From the NCBI GenBank assembly GCA_022763735.1, contig JALEQY010000140.1, positions 1-53,822 of the forward strand: 53,822 nucleotides of DNA, read 5' to 3'. This DNA comes from Clostridiales bacterium (GTDB lineage: Bacteria; Bacillota; Clostridia; Peptostreptococcales; Anaerovoracaceae). Position numbers and translations under genes: made by a program. Position 1 is the first letter of the stretch. Every line of letters starts with the position of its first letter. The notes beneath the pieces are model-generated. The model was not told where the DNA came from. It did no database searches and saw only the letters and a program-made list of their open reading frames with translations. Of the stretch, positions 45,256-53,822 are shown one piece after another.

Positions 45256-46101
45256 CTACCATCTCCTGAGGGAATAACCCTTCTCTTTTATCTCCTGCAT
45301 TACATCGATATCCTGATTCTTTTTCAGCAGCACACCCACAAACGGCATATCCTCTGAAAGATTGTCGATGTCCACTCCGCTTATCATAAGAGCCTGTATC
45401 CAGTCAAGAAGTTCCGAAGTGCTTGGTTTCTTCTGAAGCTCGTCCATCTTTCTTATCTCATAAAACGCATCCAGAGCTTTTTCACACAGATTCCTGTCAA
45501 TATCTCCATAGTGCACTCTGATTATTTCCTCCATTTTCTCCTTGTCAGGGAATTCAATGTAGTGGAAAATGCACCTTCTCAGGAATGCATCAGGAAGTTC
45601 TTTTTCTGCGTTTGATGTAATTATTACTATCGGTCTGTGTTTAGTGGTTATTGTTTCTTTTGTTTCATTGATGTAGAACTGCATCTTATCAAGCTCCCAG
45701 AGGAGGTCATTCGGAAACTCCAGGTCTGCTTTGTCTATTTCATCTATCAGCAGCACAACCTGCTTATCTGACGAAAAGGCTTCACCCAGCTTCCCCAGCT
45801 TGATGTACTGGCTGATATCTGCCACATTGCCTTCACCGAACTGGCTGTCATACAGTCTCTGCACCGTATCATAAACATACAGACCTTCCTGAGCCTTTGT
45901 CGTAGATTTTATTCCCCAGATTATCAGTTCCATATCAAGAGCATCGGCAATAGCTTCAGCCAGCATGGTTTTACCAGTTCCCGGTTCCCCTTTTATCAGC
46001 AGCGGTTTCTTCAATGCAATTGAAACGTTAACCGCATTCATCAGCTCTCTGGTAACGACGTATTTGTCGCTGCCTTTAAAAACATTCATATTCATTGTCA
46101 A
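45256..46101 (-). CDS. MoxR-family AAA+ ATPase
   Basis: The 281-aa protein has Walker A LIKGEPGTGKTMLAEAIA, Walker B VVLLIDEIDKAD, sensor 1 PIVIITSNAEKELPDAFLRRC with the arginine finger. MoxR ATPases act as chaperones with a VWA partner, here the next gene. The start is either TTG 46101, with AAGGAG 5 nt upstream, or ATG 46095 with an 11-nt spacer; I keep TTG. Confidence 0.9.
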   Translation of the reverse strand: MTMNMNVFKGSDKYVVTRELMNAVNVSIALKKPLLIKGEPGTGKTMLAEAIADALDMELIIWGIKSTTKAQEGLYVYDTVQRLYDSQFGEGNVADISQYIKLGKLGEAFSSDKQVVLLIDEIDKADLEFPNDLLWELDKMQFYINETKETITTKHRPIVIITSNAEKELPDAFLRRCIFHYIEFPDKEKMEEIIRVHYGDIDRNLCEKALDAFYEIRKMDELQKKPSTSELLDWIQALMISGVDIDNLSEDMPFVGVLLKKNQDIDVMQEIKEKGYSLRRW

Positions 46102-46146
46102 TTCATCTCCTTATATAAAATCAGCATTTCTGCTGTATCAATCGCT

Positions 46147-47127
46147 TTATAATCCCATAATAAATCCGACAAGAATCGGTACTGCAATCGACAGTACAGC
46201 CCCCGAAATAAAGGAATATACTGCAATATCACTTTTCGTCGCCTTTTCCACAATGGGCAGGCATACATCCATAGCCGCAGCACCCGGCATGGAAACGGTT
46301 TCTATATATCCTATTCTTCTGGCAACAAATGGTATGAGAAGAATAGCGAACAGCTCCCTCATGACATTATGCATGAATGATATTGCACTGACCTCAGTGG
46401 AATATTCGGCAAGCATTGCCGGTGCCAGAGAATACCAGCCCATCCCCGAACCGACGCAGAGTGCATCCTTTACAGAGACAGGAAGTATCAGTGCACTGAT
46501 CAGAGAACCTGCCATAGTACCTGCAATTATCACAAAAGGAAACACCATTATACGCCATCCAGCCTGTCTGAAGCTGTCTATTATAGTTCCCTCTCTTCCA
46601 ATATCAAGTCCTACAAAGAAGAGGAGCACACATAATCCGGCAGTAATCAGCGTTCCCGAAATATCAATAAACATATCAGGCAGGATAAGATATCCTGCAG
46701 CAATTCCTGCTGCAACAGCAAGCACAATATAATACGTCATTTTATTACCTGCCCCGGCTTTATCTTCACCGGTACTGCATTCATCCACGGACCCATCAGT
46801 TTCTGAACTGTCACAGCCAGTTTCATCTATTTTTATCATGTCACCCGTTCTGCTGAATCTCAGAAGTTTCCTGACAATAAAAACGGACGCCACACTTGAT
46901 GCCAGTATAAGAATCGTCATTATAAATGCTGTTATTCCTATTGTTCCTAAAGATTTCACGATCTCATCATCTGCTCCTATCCTGCTTCCCATTGTAAATA
47001 CAAGCACTATTATACAGAATGTCTGTATAATACCTGTGCCTCTGATTTTCAATTGTTTTCTGTTCATAACAGTTCCGGCAATATACCCGATAACAGTTAT
47101 ACCCAGATACAATATCAGTACGTTCAT
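46147..47127 (-). CDS. lysO: LysO-family lysine exporter
   Basis: The 326-aa membrane protein has about eight to nine helices, an N-terminal GSRIGADDEIVKSLGTIG and a C-terminal GSGMGWYSLAPAMLAEYS with SMPGAAAMDVCLPIVEKATK. This matches LysO (YbjE, DUF340), which exports L-lysine and toxic analogues such as thialysine. A charged loop of about 35 residues in the middle (DETGCDSSETDG) is unusual. It follows the LCP gene by 33 bp and no lysine riboswitch is visible. Confidence 0.85.
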   Translation of the reverse strand: MNVLILYLGITVIGYIAGTVMNRKQLKIRGTGIIQTFCIIVLVFTMGSRIGADDEIVKSLGTIGITAFIMTILILASSVASVFIVRKLLRFSRTGDMIKIDETGCDSSETDGSVDECSTGEDKAGAGNKMTYYIVLAVAAGIAAGYLILPDMFIDISGTLITAGLCVLLFFVGLDIGREGTIIDSFRQAGWRIMVFPFVIIAGTMAGSLISALILPVSVKDALCVGSGMGWYSLAPAMLAEYSTEVSAISFMHNVMRELFAILLIPFVARRIGYIETVSMPGAAAMDVCLPIVEKATKSDIAVYSFISGAVLSIAVPILVGFIMGL

Positions 47128-47160
47128 TCCTTCGTCTATCCTTTCAAAACAAAATTTCTG

Positions 47161-48669
47161 CTACAGCAGGAAATCGCTTTTTTCAATACCATCGTCAGCC
47201 GGATACATGACTTCATGTATTTTCTTCACTGCTGCTTCTACTGACTTTTCATCCGGTATCGAAACAAACAGCTCACGATTCCCCATACTGAAGGTTGTCC
47301 TGTATGCACCTTTTCCGTGTACTGCAACAGTCTTCACCTTCCATCCAGTCATATCTCCAAGTTGCATTTTTACAAGAGAATAAATATCCCTGTCGGTAAG
47401 ATTCGTCTGCATTTTACCCTCTACTGCATCCAGAAGCTCCACATAGCTCGCCAGCAGCACTTTACTGCTGGTTATTTTTTTAAGCATTGCTTCAAGTACT
47501 ATCTGCTGATTTCTGATTCTCTGCTCATCTTCAGCCTTGAAGGCTTTTCGTTCCCGTGCAAAGTACAGTGCTCCCTTGCCGTCAAGATGATTGATTCCCT
47601 TGACATATCTGTAATGAGACACTTTGGATTTAAACACATAATCCGATTTCACATCAATTCCGCCTATCGCATCTACAAGCTCAACAACCATTGAGAAATT
47701 AACACGTATATAATAATTGATATCTACACCCATCCAGTCCTCAACTGTATTTATTGTTTCATCCACACCATATATCCCTGAATGAGTCAGCTTATCCAGT
47801 GCACCGAAGGAATGAAGCTCCACATATGAGTCCCTCGGCATTGATGTCAGAAGAACCTCACGGGTTTTAGGATTAACTGTCACTATCATATTGACATCGC
47901 TTCTTGAAACCTGATCAATATCTCCCCATACATCTATTCCGGTAATATAGATATTGAAAGGGTCTTCTGTCACATTGATACGTCTTGCAGAATCATCTGT
48001 TTTGATTTTCACTGAAACTGAGTATATTATATCAGTATTCTTCCTGAATTCTTTGTTTTCTTCACAGAGCATCTCATAACCGGTATTGCTGATAAATACT
48101 ATTTCATCGCTGGTTTCACCCTTTTCATTCACAATGTGAACACCTGCTGTCATGTAGTCGGATTCTCTTTTATATGTCACATCCACCTTTGAGAGGAGCT
48201 TCTCTTCAGCTTCCTTGTACATTCTGGAATCATTATCTATAACATACACATCCTGGCCCCTGATGTCTTCCACCTCATCATATGAACCATCCTTGAGAAC
48301 TATTACATGATACTGCTCCGACTGGGATCTGGCCTCACTTATAGCCTGCAGCGTATCAAAAGTGCTGCAGAGATAATAGCTTCCGACAACAAGAATATTC
48401 ACAACTGCCACCAGAAAGATTGAACCCGCCAGTACTTTACTGGCTGATTTCTTCCTGCTGTTAAAAAGAACAAGAGCTGCCGAATCGATCAGCAGCAGCA
48501 CTGCCAGAAGCAGCACCATATATTTACCTGGCAGGATATCCAGCTTAAGTATCAGCATCAGGAAAAAGACCTCGGCAGAAAGAGCCGCAATCATAGCAAT
48601 GATTGCTCCTGAAGACCGGGGAATAATATGAATTTTTCTTTTATGTCCGGAATTTTCTTTTCTCAACAT
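47161..48669 (-). CDS. LytR-CpsA-Psr (LCP) family glycopolymer transferase
   Basis: The 502-aa protein has three N-terminal transmembrane helices (about residues 20-100) and a long extracellular part with the LCP catalytic domain (about 220-400): NMIVTVNPKTREVLLTSMPRD, then YYIRVNFSMVVELVDAIGG and FARERKAFKAEDEQRIRNQQ. It would attach teichoic acid or capsule glycopolymers to peptidoglycan. The intermediate segment between helices and catalytic domain is larger than in TagU. It ends next to lysO and begins next to tRNA-Arg. Confidence 0.9.
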   Translation of the reverse strand: MLRKENSGHKRKIHIIPRSSGAIIAMIAALSAEVFFLMLILKLDILPGKYMVLLLAVLLLIDSAALVLFNSRKKSASKVLAGSIFLVAVVNILVVGSYYLCSTFDTLQAISEARSQSEQYHVIVLKDGSYDEVEDIRGQDVYVIDNDSRMYKEAEEKLLSKVDVTYKRESDYMTAGVHIVNEKGETSDEIVFISNTGYEMLCEENKEFRKNTDIIYSVSVKIKTDDSARRINVTEDPFNIYITGIDVWGDIDQVSRSDVNMIVTVNPKTREVLLTSMPRDSYVELHSFGALDKLTHSGIYGVDETINTVEDWMGVDINYYIRVNFSMVVELVDAIGGIDVKSDYVFKSKVSHYRYVKGINHLDGKGALYFARERKAFKAEDEQRIRNQQIVLEAMLKKITSSKVLLASYVELLDAVEGKMQTNLTDRDIYSLVKMQLGDMTGWKVKTVAVHGKGAYRTTFSMGNRELFVSIPDEKSVEAAVKKIHEVMYPADDGIEKSDFLL

Positions 48670-48726
48670 ATCAATAAATCCTTGCTACATATATTTTAAT
48701 AATATATAATATATCTATATGAACAT

Positions 48727-48802
48727 GCGCCATTAGCTCAATGGATAGAGTCGCTGACTTCGAATCAGTTGGTTGGGGGTTCGAGTCCCTCATGGCGTGC
48801 CA
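48727..48802 (+). tRNA. tRNA-Arg (anticodon TCG)
   Basis: A full cloverleaf: acceptor GCGCCAT with ATGGCGT (G-U closing pair), D arm GCTC/GAGT, anticodon stem GCTGA/TCAGT with loop CTTCGAA (anticodon TCG), T arm GGGGG-TTCGAGT-CCCTC, and encoded CCA. It is closely related in sequence to tRNA-Arg(ACG) at 930-1006. Confidence 0.95.
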
Positions 48803-48808
48803 TATTTT

Positions 48809-48843
48809 AAAGAGTTCTTCATCAGAAGGACTCTTTTATTATT
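48809..48843. terminator. Bidirectional terminator after tRNA-Arg(TCG)
   Basis: AAAGAGTTCTTC (48809-48820) pairs with GAAGGACTCTTT (48825-48836) around ATCA, with one G-U, followed by TATTATT; the opposite strand also has a U tract. It separates the tRNA from the convergent nucleotidase. Confidence 0.85.
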
Positions 48844-48873
48844 GGCACGCATAAGCTAAAGGGACTCGAACCC
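48843..48873 (-). pseudogene. Inverted remnant of a tRNA-Arg 3' end
   Basis: TGGCACGC (48843-48850) and AGGGACTCGAACCC (48860-48873) match the reverse complement of the tRNA-Arg acceptor end and T arm. The bases between them (ATAAGCTAA) do not fit a functional acceptor stem. It faces the intact tRNA 40 bp away. Confidence 0.6.
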
Positions 48874-48876
48874 GAA

Positions 48877-50895
48877 TCAGTCTCTTTTCTTTTTTCTTCT
48901 TCTGATTACAAATACCACAATGCCTGCTGCAGCAAGCACCAGCACAACGACTGCTGCAACCGCAATCCAGAACACTTTACCTGGCTGCTTCAGCAGTTCC
49001 ACAGGACTTCTGCTGTCTATTTCTGTCTTCCTTCCCTGCAACTGATTATAATAATCAGGAATCACATCATTGTCAAAAGAATCGATATACGAAGTTAAAG
49101 CATACCATGCCTTCACTTCTCTGCCATCTTCATATATGATATGCTCCTCATAATCTGATATCGGATTTCCATCCTTATCCTTCGGTTCTATCGAAAGCAT
49201 TCCCAGGGATTTTCCTTTTACCGTTCCCAGCATCTGACACGAATACAGGTCTGCAACAACACTGTACATTTTATCATCTTCAAGCTCGCAGATAGATGTG
49301 CCGTCATTGTATTTCACATCTACTGCACGGTTCAGGATAAGCCTGTTATCATTCCATGAATATTCCAGTCCACTGCAGTACAGTCTGGCGACACCCATAA
49401 ATCCGGAAATACTGGCATCTACCTCCGCTACAGCCTTAAGTTCCTTTCCTGTAAGGTATGCTCGTACCAGCGGATATCCTGCCAGACCATCCCTGCCATA
49501 TCCCAGAGAACTGACATTAAACGCATCGGCAACTGTAATATCACCGCTGAAGAAGCTGCCGCGCACTACCCCTGCAGGCACAACAGATATCTGTACTCCC
49601 CCTGCATCCGATATAACTTCACCCGCTGCACAGCCCCCTTCGCTGTAACCCTTTATGATCCCGTTCTCTGCTTTTGAAACGGCATATTTATATGAATCTG
49701 CTATAAGATTTCCCAGTGCATCCTCTCCCTGTTTAAGGCCGAATTCTTCTATCGCAGTAAAATCAGCTTCACTTGAAGCAATAACCTGTCCGGAATCATA
49801 CCCGTACCTGTTAAAATACTCAGTATCTGCAAGAGCTCTGTATTTATCGAGTTCTTTTTCGACATTTTCATCGGGCGTGATATTTTCGTCCAGAGAAATC
49901 AGATCGTATTCTTTTATACTGTAGTTTTCGCCTGATTTCTCGAGGACAACATGTCCCGCACTGTCATTGTAGCTGCCGCAGGAAACTATCGTGGTATCAC
50001 CTGCCTGGACCGGCTCATCAAGTCTGGTATGGCTATGCCCGCTTATTATCAGGTCAATATCTGGAACAGCTTCAGCCAGCTGGTAATCTTCTGTTTCTTC
50101 AATAACATCCTCTTCGTTCTCAACAGTTCCGCAGTGAGACAGGCATATTATGATGTCAGCGTCTTCTTCTGTTTTTATTCTGCTGACCACATCCTCGGCA
50201 GCTTCACCGGCATCTCTGAAAATCAGCCCGCTCTCCGGTGCATAATCTACTGCGTTTTTTCCCATAAGACCGAATACTGCAGCTTTTACTCCGCCTTTCT
50301 CTATGATAATATAATCTTTTACACCGTATGCATCACATGAATCCTTAAGCAGCTCTGCATCCTGCCTGAGTCCCGCATCAGCCAGCGTAGCATCCCAGTC
50401 AATATTGGATGCAACCAGCTGAGGACCGTTTCCTTCTGCTGATTCAAGCATAGAAGCAAGTCCTCCTGCTCTGTAATCAAATTCATGGTTTCCGAAAGTC
50501 GTTGCTTCAATTCCAATGAATTTCATCATTTTAAGCTCTGATGCCTCGGATGAGAAAATTGTCTGATATGGAGTCCCCATAGAAAAGTCCCCTGCATCAA
50601 GAACAAAAGTATCCGGATATCTGCCGTCTATATTATTTATCACTGTTTTAAGTCTCGCAAATCCTCCTGATTCTGTAAGATATCCATCGACTTTCTTTTT
50701 GTCTGAATCCATATGGGAATGCATATCATGCGTAAAAACGACCGATACTTTATCGGTATCGGTCGCTGTACTGTCTTCTTCCAGAGCATAAGTTTTCTCC
50801 ACCAGAGCACCTGAACAGATAATTCCCGCCAGAAACAGCACTGCTGCTATAACATATACGAATGAATTACTCCATGAACTGAGTACGTTTTTCAT
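48877..50895 (-). CDS. Cell-surface 5'-nucleotidase / UshA-type metallophosphatase
   Basis: The 672-aa protein has a signal peptide, a calcineurin-like metallophosphatase domain (about residues 45-350: VVFTHDMHSHMD, VLDAGDFSMG, FGNHEFDYR, CLSHCG, ISGHSHTRL), a 5'-nucleotidase C-terminal domain (about 370-600) and a C-terminal membrane helix followed by RRRKKKRD. The first metal motif reads THDMHSH rather than the usual TNDxHG. It would hydrolyse extracellular nucleotides. Its ATG shares a base with the sppA stop (TAATG), implying coupling. Confidence 0.92.
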   Translation of the reverse strand: MKNVLSSWSNSFVYVIAAVLFLAGIICSGALVEKTYALEEDSTATDTDKVSVVFTHDMHSHMDSDKKKVDGYLTESGGFARLKTVINNIDGRYPDTFVLDAGDFSMGTPYQTIFSSEASELKMMKFIGIEATTFGNHEFDYRAGGLASMLESAEGNGPQLVASNIDWDATLADAGLRQDAELLKDSCDAYGVKDYIIIEKGGVKAAVFGLMGKNAVDYAPESGLIFRDAGEAAEDVVSRIKTEEDADIIICLSHCGTVENEEDVIEETEDYQLAEAVPDIDLIISGHSHTRLDEPVQAGDTTIVSCGSYNDSAGHVVLEKSGENYSIKEYDLISLDENITPDENVEKELDKYRALADTEYFNRYGYDSGQVIASSEADFTAIEEFGLKQGEDALGNLIADSYKYAVSKAENGIIKGYSEGGCAAGEVISDAGGVQISVVPAGVVRGSFFSGDITVADAFNVSSLGYGRDGLAGYPLVRAYLTGKELKAVAEVDASISGFMGVARLYCSGLEYSWNDNRLILNRAVDVKYNDGTSICELEDDKMYSVVADLYSCQMLGTVKGKSLGMLSIEPKDKDGNPISDYEEHIIYEDGREVKAWYALTSYIDSFDNDVIPDYYNQLQGRKTEIDSRSPVELLKQPGKVFWIAVAAVVVLVLAAAGIVVFVIRRRKKKRD

Positions 50896-52007
50896 TATTT
50901 TATCACCTCACACATGTACTGCAGCGGCAGGTTTCCATCGCGATCCATCAGTTCTGATAATGCTCCGATATCACTTCTGTCATTCATTGATTCTGCCAGC
51001 TTGTCAATGCTTTTAACAAACGTGTCAAACAGGCTTTCCTCTGCCTCGTATCTGAAATCACACACCTTGCAGGATTCAAGATCATATTCCTGTATCAGAG
51101 CTTCCTTAGCCGCCTCGAAGCTGTCAGCAACTTCGTCAACAAGCCCGTTATCTCTGGCCTGTACGGCAGTGTATATCCTGCCATCAGCAATTTTTCTGAC
51201 CTGATCTTCATCCATGCCTCTGCCTTCAGCGACAATACTTACAAACTGGTCATACGCTTCGTCAGCAAGTGACTGAAATATTTTCTTCTGCTCAGAGGTC
51301 ATAGGCTCCGTGATGCTTCCCATTGCTTTGTTTTTACCGGATGTTATGGTTTCTGTTTTTATACCGTATTCATCCAGAAGCTCCGATACATCAATAAGCG
51401 TTCCCAGAGTCACCCCTATCGAACCCGTCCAGCAGTTTCTGTTTGCTATTATCCTGTCAGCAGATGCAGAGATATAATATCCTCCCGATGTCGCCTGAGA
51501 TGCCATATAAACGTAGACAGGGCGTTTTGCAGTCTCCTGATACTCGCGTATCTTGAGATACAGTTCATCACTCTCATAGACACTGCCTCCCGGAGTATTG
51601 ACATAAAGCATCATCGCTTTATTATTGTCATTCTCCATCATCCCCTCCACGGCACTGATATTGTATTCCTGATTATATGACGGATCATCCAGCCCTATTG
51701 TACCTTCGATATAAAGCACACCGATAAAATCTCCACTGATATCTGCAGCACCGCTTACACTGCTGTCATCTTCAAAAATCGAATCAGATAAGACACTTGC
51801 CAATATAACAAGAGCCGTTATACCTGCCAGCACTGAGGCAAATATCAGCCACGGTCTGCTGCGACCCTGCCTGTTGCCACTGCTGCGATTTCTGGCATGC
51901 CATGATTCTCTGGCACTTTCAGCCCCTGTTTTCTGTTCATCAGATTTCATGCCGTCTTCTTCGCTTATCTCAAGGGTTCTTTTGACTTGTATGTTGTTAT
52001 CTTCCAT
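50895..52007 (-). CDS. sppA: Signal peptide peptidase SppA (protease IV, single-domain type)
   Basis: The 370-aa protein has one transmembrane helix (PWLIFASVLAGITALVILAS) and an S49 peptidase domain. The catalytic serine is in QATSGGYYISASAD and the general-base lysine in SGKNKAMGSITEP, the layout of the single-domain Bacillus SppA. It degrades leftover signal peptides at the membrane. The start lies 5 bp after thrS, and a downstream nucleotidase is coupled to it. Confidence 0.93.
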   Translation of the reverse strand: MEDNNIQVKRTLEISEEDGMKSDEQKTGAESARESWHARNRSSGNRQGRSRPWLIFASVLAGITALVILASVLSDSIFEDDSSVSGAADISGDFIGVLYIEGTIGLDDPSYNQEYNISAVEGMMENDNNKAMMLYVNTPGGSVYESDELYLKIREYQETAKRPVYVYMASQATSGGYYISASADRIIANRNCWTGSIGVTLGTLIDVSELLDEYGIKTETITSGKNKAMGSITEPMTSEQKKIFQSLADEAYDQFVSIVAEGRGMDEDQVRKIADGRIYTAVQARDNGLVDEVADSFEAAKEALIQEYDLESCKVCDFRYEAEESLFDTFVKSIDKLAESMNDRSDIGALSELMDRDGNLPLQYMCEVIK

Positions 52008-52012
52008 TTTTA

Positions 52013-53758
52013 CTAAATAGCTTTATCTGCAATTTCCCTGAGAAGCTTCTGCAGAAGTTCATCCTGTGACATCTCACCAAGTTCTCCGACCTTGCTTGAA
52101 CGTACTGTCAGATTGCCGGACTCCATTTCCCTCTCGCCTATTACACAGATATATGGAGTTCGCTCATTTCTCGCTTCTCTTAACTTGTATCCTATTTTCT
52201 CGTTTCTTATGTCTGCCTCAACTCTGAGACCTGCATCCTCAAATTTTTTCGCAACTTCAAGGGCATAATCGCTGAATTTTTCAGTTACAGTAAGCAGCTT
52301 AACCTGTACAGGAGCCAGCCATAACGGGAATTTCCCCGCAAAATGTTCTGTCAGAATTCCTATGAATCGCTCGATGGAACCGAAAATAACTCTGTGTATC
52401 ATAACAGGTCTGTGTTTCTCTCCATCAGGTCCGATATAGTTGATATCGAATCTCTGAGGCATCTGCATGTCAAGCTGTATAGTTCCGCACTGCCATGTTC
52501 TGCCGAGGGAATCTTCGAGATGGAAATCAAGCTTAGGTCCATAGAACGCGCCATCACCTTCATTAATGACAAAAGGCTTTCCTATGGATTCCATAGCTTC
52601 CCTGAGGGCAGTTTCTGCAGTCTCCCATTCCTCATCGCTTCCCATTGAATCATCCGGTCTTGTGGAAAGCTCTATGTGATAATTGAACCCGAACATGCTG
52701 TAAACATCATCTATAAATTGTACAACTCCGATCACCTCATCCTTTATCTGTTCAGGGAGCATGAAAATATGCGCATCATCCTGAGTAAAGGTTCTTACTC
52801 TCATCAGACCATGAAGAGCACCTGAAAGCTCATGCCTGTGAACCTGACCGAGTTCTCCCATTCTTACCGGGAATTCCCTGTAAGACCACATCTTCCTCTT
52901 GTATGCCAGAAGTGATCCCGGACAGTTCATAGGCTTGATCGCATAATCCTCACCATCGATTTTTGTGAAATACATATTGTCTTTATAGTGATCCCAGTGC
53001 CCTGATGTTCTCCAGAGCTGCTCATTCATTATAAGCGGAGTCTTTATTTCCTCATAGCCTCTCTTCATGTGCTCTGTCTTCCAGAAATTTTCAAGCTCAT
53101 TTCTGATGACCATTCCCTTTGGCAGGAAGAACGGAAATCCCGGACCTTCCTCATATATTGCAAAAAGATCCATTTCCTTGCCTATTTTTCTGTGATCACG
53201 CTTCTTGGCTTCTTCGAGCTTCTGAAGATAATCATCAAGCTCTGCCTGCGTAGGGAAGCAGGTTCCGTATATCCTCTGGAGCATTTTTCTGTCCGAATCA
53301 CCCCTCCAGTATGCACCTGCTATGCTCTGAAGTTTGACTGCCTTGATCTGACCTGTTCTTTCCATGTGAGGTCCTGCACAGAGATCCACGAAATCTCCCT
53401 GCTGATAAAAAGAGATGACTTCATCCTCCGGCAGATCCTCGATAAGTTCAACTTTGTAATCCTCACCTTTATCAGCCATAAACTTTATTGCTTCTTCTCT
53501 TGGAAGTTCGAATCTTTCAAGTGGATAATTCGCCTGAATCACTTTTTTCATTTCTTTCTGGATTTTGAGAAGATCCTGATCATTCAGCTTATGTTCCATA
53601 TCAAAATCATAATAGAAACCGTTGTCAATAGCAGGTCCGATAGCAAGCTTTGCATCCGGCCATAGTTTTTTTACTGCCTGAGCCAGAATATGTGAAGTGG
53701 TATGTCTGTAACACAGTCTCACCTGTTCATCTTCAAAATTTATCTTTTCCTTTGCCAT
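52013..53758 (-). CDS. thrS: Threonyl-tRNA synthetase lacking the N-terminal TGS domain
   Basis: The 581-aa class II synthetase begins directly with the editing domain: RHTTSHILAQAVKKLWPDAK has the HxxxH metal site, and DLCAGPH follows. The catalytic domain includes MVIRNELENFWKTEH, the zinc cysteine in AIKPMNCPGSLLAYK, and motif 3 VIFGSIERFIGIL. The anticodon-binding domain is C-terminal. Typical ThrS has about 60 more residues (TGS) before the editing domain. I chose ATG 53758 (MAKEKINFEDE), which has AGAGGAG upstream; the longer frame does not encode TGS. Only 64 bp of leader remain in the window, so a T box cannot be assessed. Confidence 0.94.
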   Translation of the reverse strand: MAKEKINFEDEQVRLCYRHTTSHILAQAVKKLWPDAKLAIGPAIDNGFYYDFDMEHKLNDQDLLKIQKEMKKVIQANYPLERFELPREEAIKFMADKGEDYKVELIEDLPEDEVISFYQQGDFVDLCAGPHMERTGQIKAVKLQSIAGAYWRGDSDRKMLQRIYGTCFPTQAELDDYLQKLEEAKKRDHRKIGKEMDLFAIYEEGPGFPFFLPKGMVIRNELENFWKTEHMKRGYEEIKTPLIMNEQLWRTSGHWDHYKDNMYFTKIDGEDYAIKPMNCPGSLLAYKRKMWSYREFPVRMGELGQVHRHELSGALHGLMRVRTFTQDDAHIFMLPEQIKDEVIGVVQFIDDVYSMFGFNYHIELSTRPDDSMGSDEEWETAETALREAMESIGKPFVINEGDGAFYGPKLDFHLEDSLGRTWQCGTIQLDMQMPQRFDINYIGPDGEKHRPVMIHRVIFGSIERFIGILTEHFAGKFPLWLAPVQVKLLTVTEKFSDYALEVAKKFEDAGLRVEADIRNEKIGYKLREARNERTPYICVIGEREMESGNLTVRSSKVGELGEMSQDELLQKLLREIADKAI

Positions 53759-53822
53759 TATTCCTCTCCTCTTTCTTATTTCTTCTACCTGTTTATTCAA
53801 TTGCCCGTTTCAAGAGCAAGCA

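Noticed and set aside
47128..47160. Lysine riboswitch before lysO
   Set aside because: The gap to the upstream gene is only 33 bp, too short for the aptamer.
53759..53822. T-box leader of thrS
   Set aside because: Only 64 bp upstream are visible and no T-box sequence or terminator is present in them.

Overview
The window looks like chromosome from a spore-forming, strictly anaerobic, Gram-positive bacterium of the class Clostridia; an Anaerovoracaceae- or Eubacteriales-like lineage is my guess and is not proven. The sequence shows sporulation sigma factors SigF, SigE, SigG and SigK, the SpoIIA and SpoIIG systems, AG-rich Shine-Dalgarno sites, moderate-to-low GC, a two-iron superoxide reductase, a HydE-like radical SAM protein and ribonuclease Y. 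Almost every gene is intact. Only the left-edge integrase is cut by the window.

Layout. 1-1330: the 3' end of an integrated element (tyrosine recombinase beside tRNA-Arg(ACG)) and a small ORF. 1358-6993 (minus): spoIIAA-spoIIAB-sigF, then thiI with a cysteine desulfurase, then rny. 7156-15850: cell-shape and wall genes (rodA, minD, mrdA, a second class B PBP), radC, a DUF1540 gene, sigK, cmk and nrdR. 15953-20934: ylmC-like gene, an alanine/glycine:Na+ symporter behind a glycine riboswitch, a secreted trigger-factor-like lipoprotein, a small (p)ppGpp synthetase and sigG. 21037-25415: argCJBD arginine operon with an ARG box. 25431-27078: spoIIGA-sigE. 27106-30554: an operon of a HydE-like protein, a class V aminotransferase/cysteine desulfurase and a ThiF/MoeB protein, preceded by a 21-codon ORF and a three-half-site operator. 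30593-31955: infC-rpmI-rplT behind an L20-type leader. 32022-34440: GH25 lysozyme, desulfoferrodoxin and thioredoxin.

34567-39343 is the most distinctive region. It encodes a PAS/AAA+ sigma-54 activator followed by a sigma-54 operon of a SauS-like CoA-acylating aldehyde dehydrogenase and a class III (Tpa-like) aminotransferase. Three copies of a 17-bp dyad lie upstream of the sigma-54 promoter, and a fourth lies at the activator's own promoter. The enzyme pair could convert an omega-amino compound, possibly taurine, to an aldehyde and then to an acyl-CoA.

39468-53822: an acyl-CoA synthetase, lexA with its operator, two overlapping AgrC-like genes that look like complementary halves of a histidine kinase, a VWA/MoxR pair, lysO, an LCP ligase, tRNA-Arg(TCG) with an inverted remnant of its 3' end, a surface 5'-nucleotidase, sppA and a threonyl-tRNA synthetase lacking the TGS domain.
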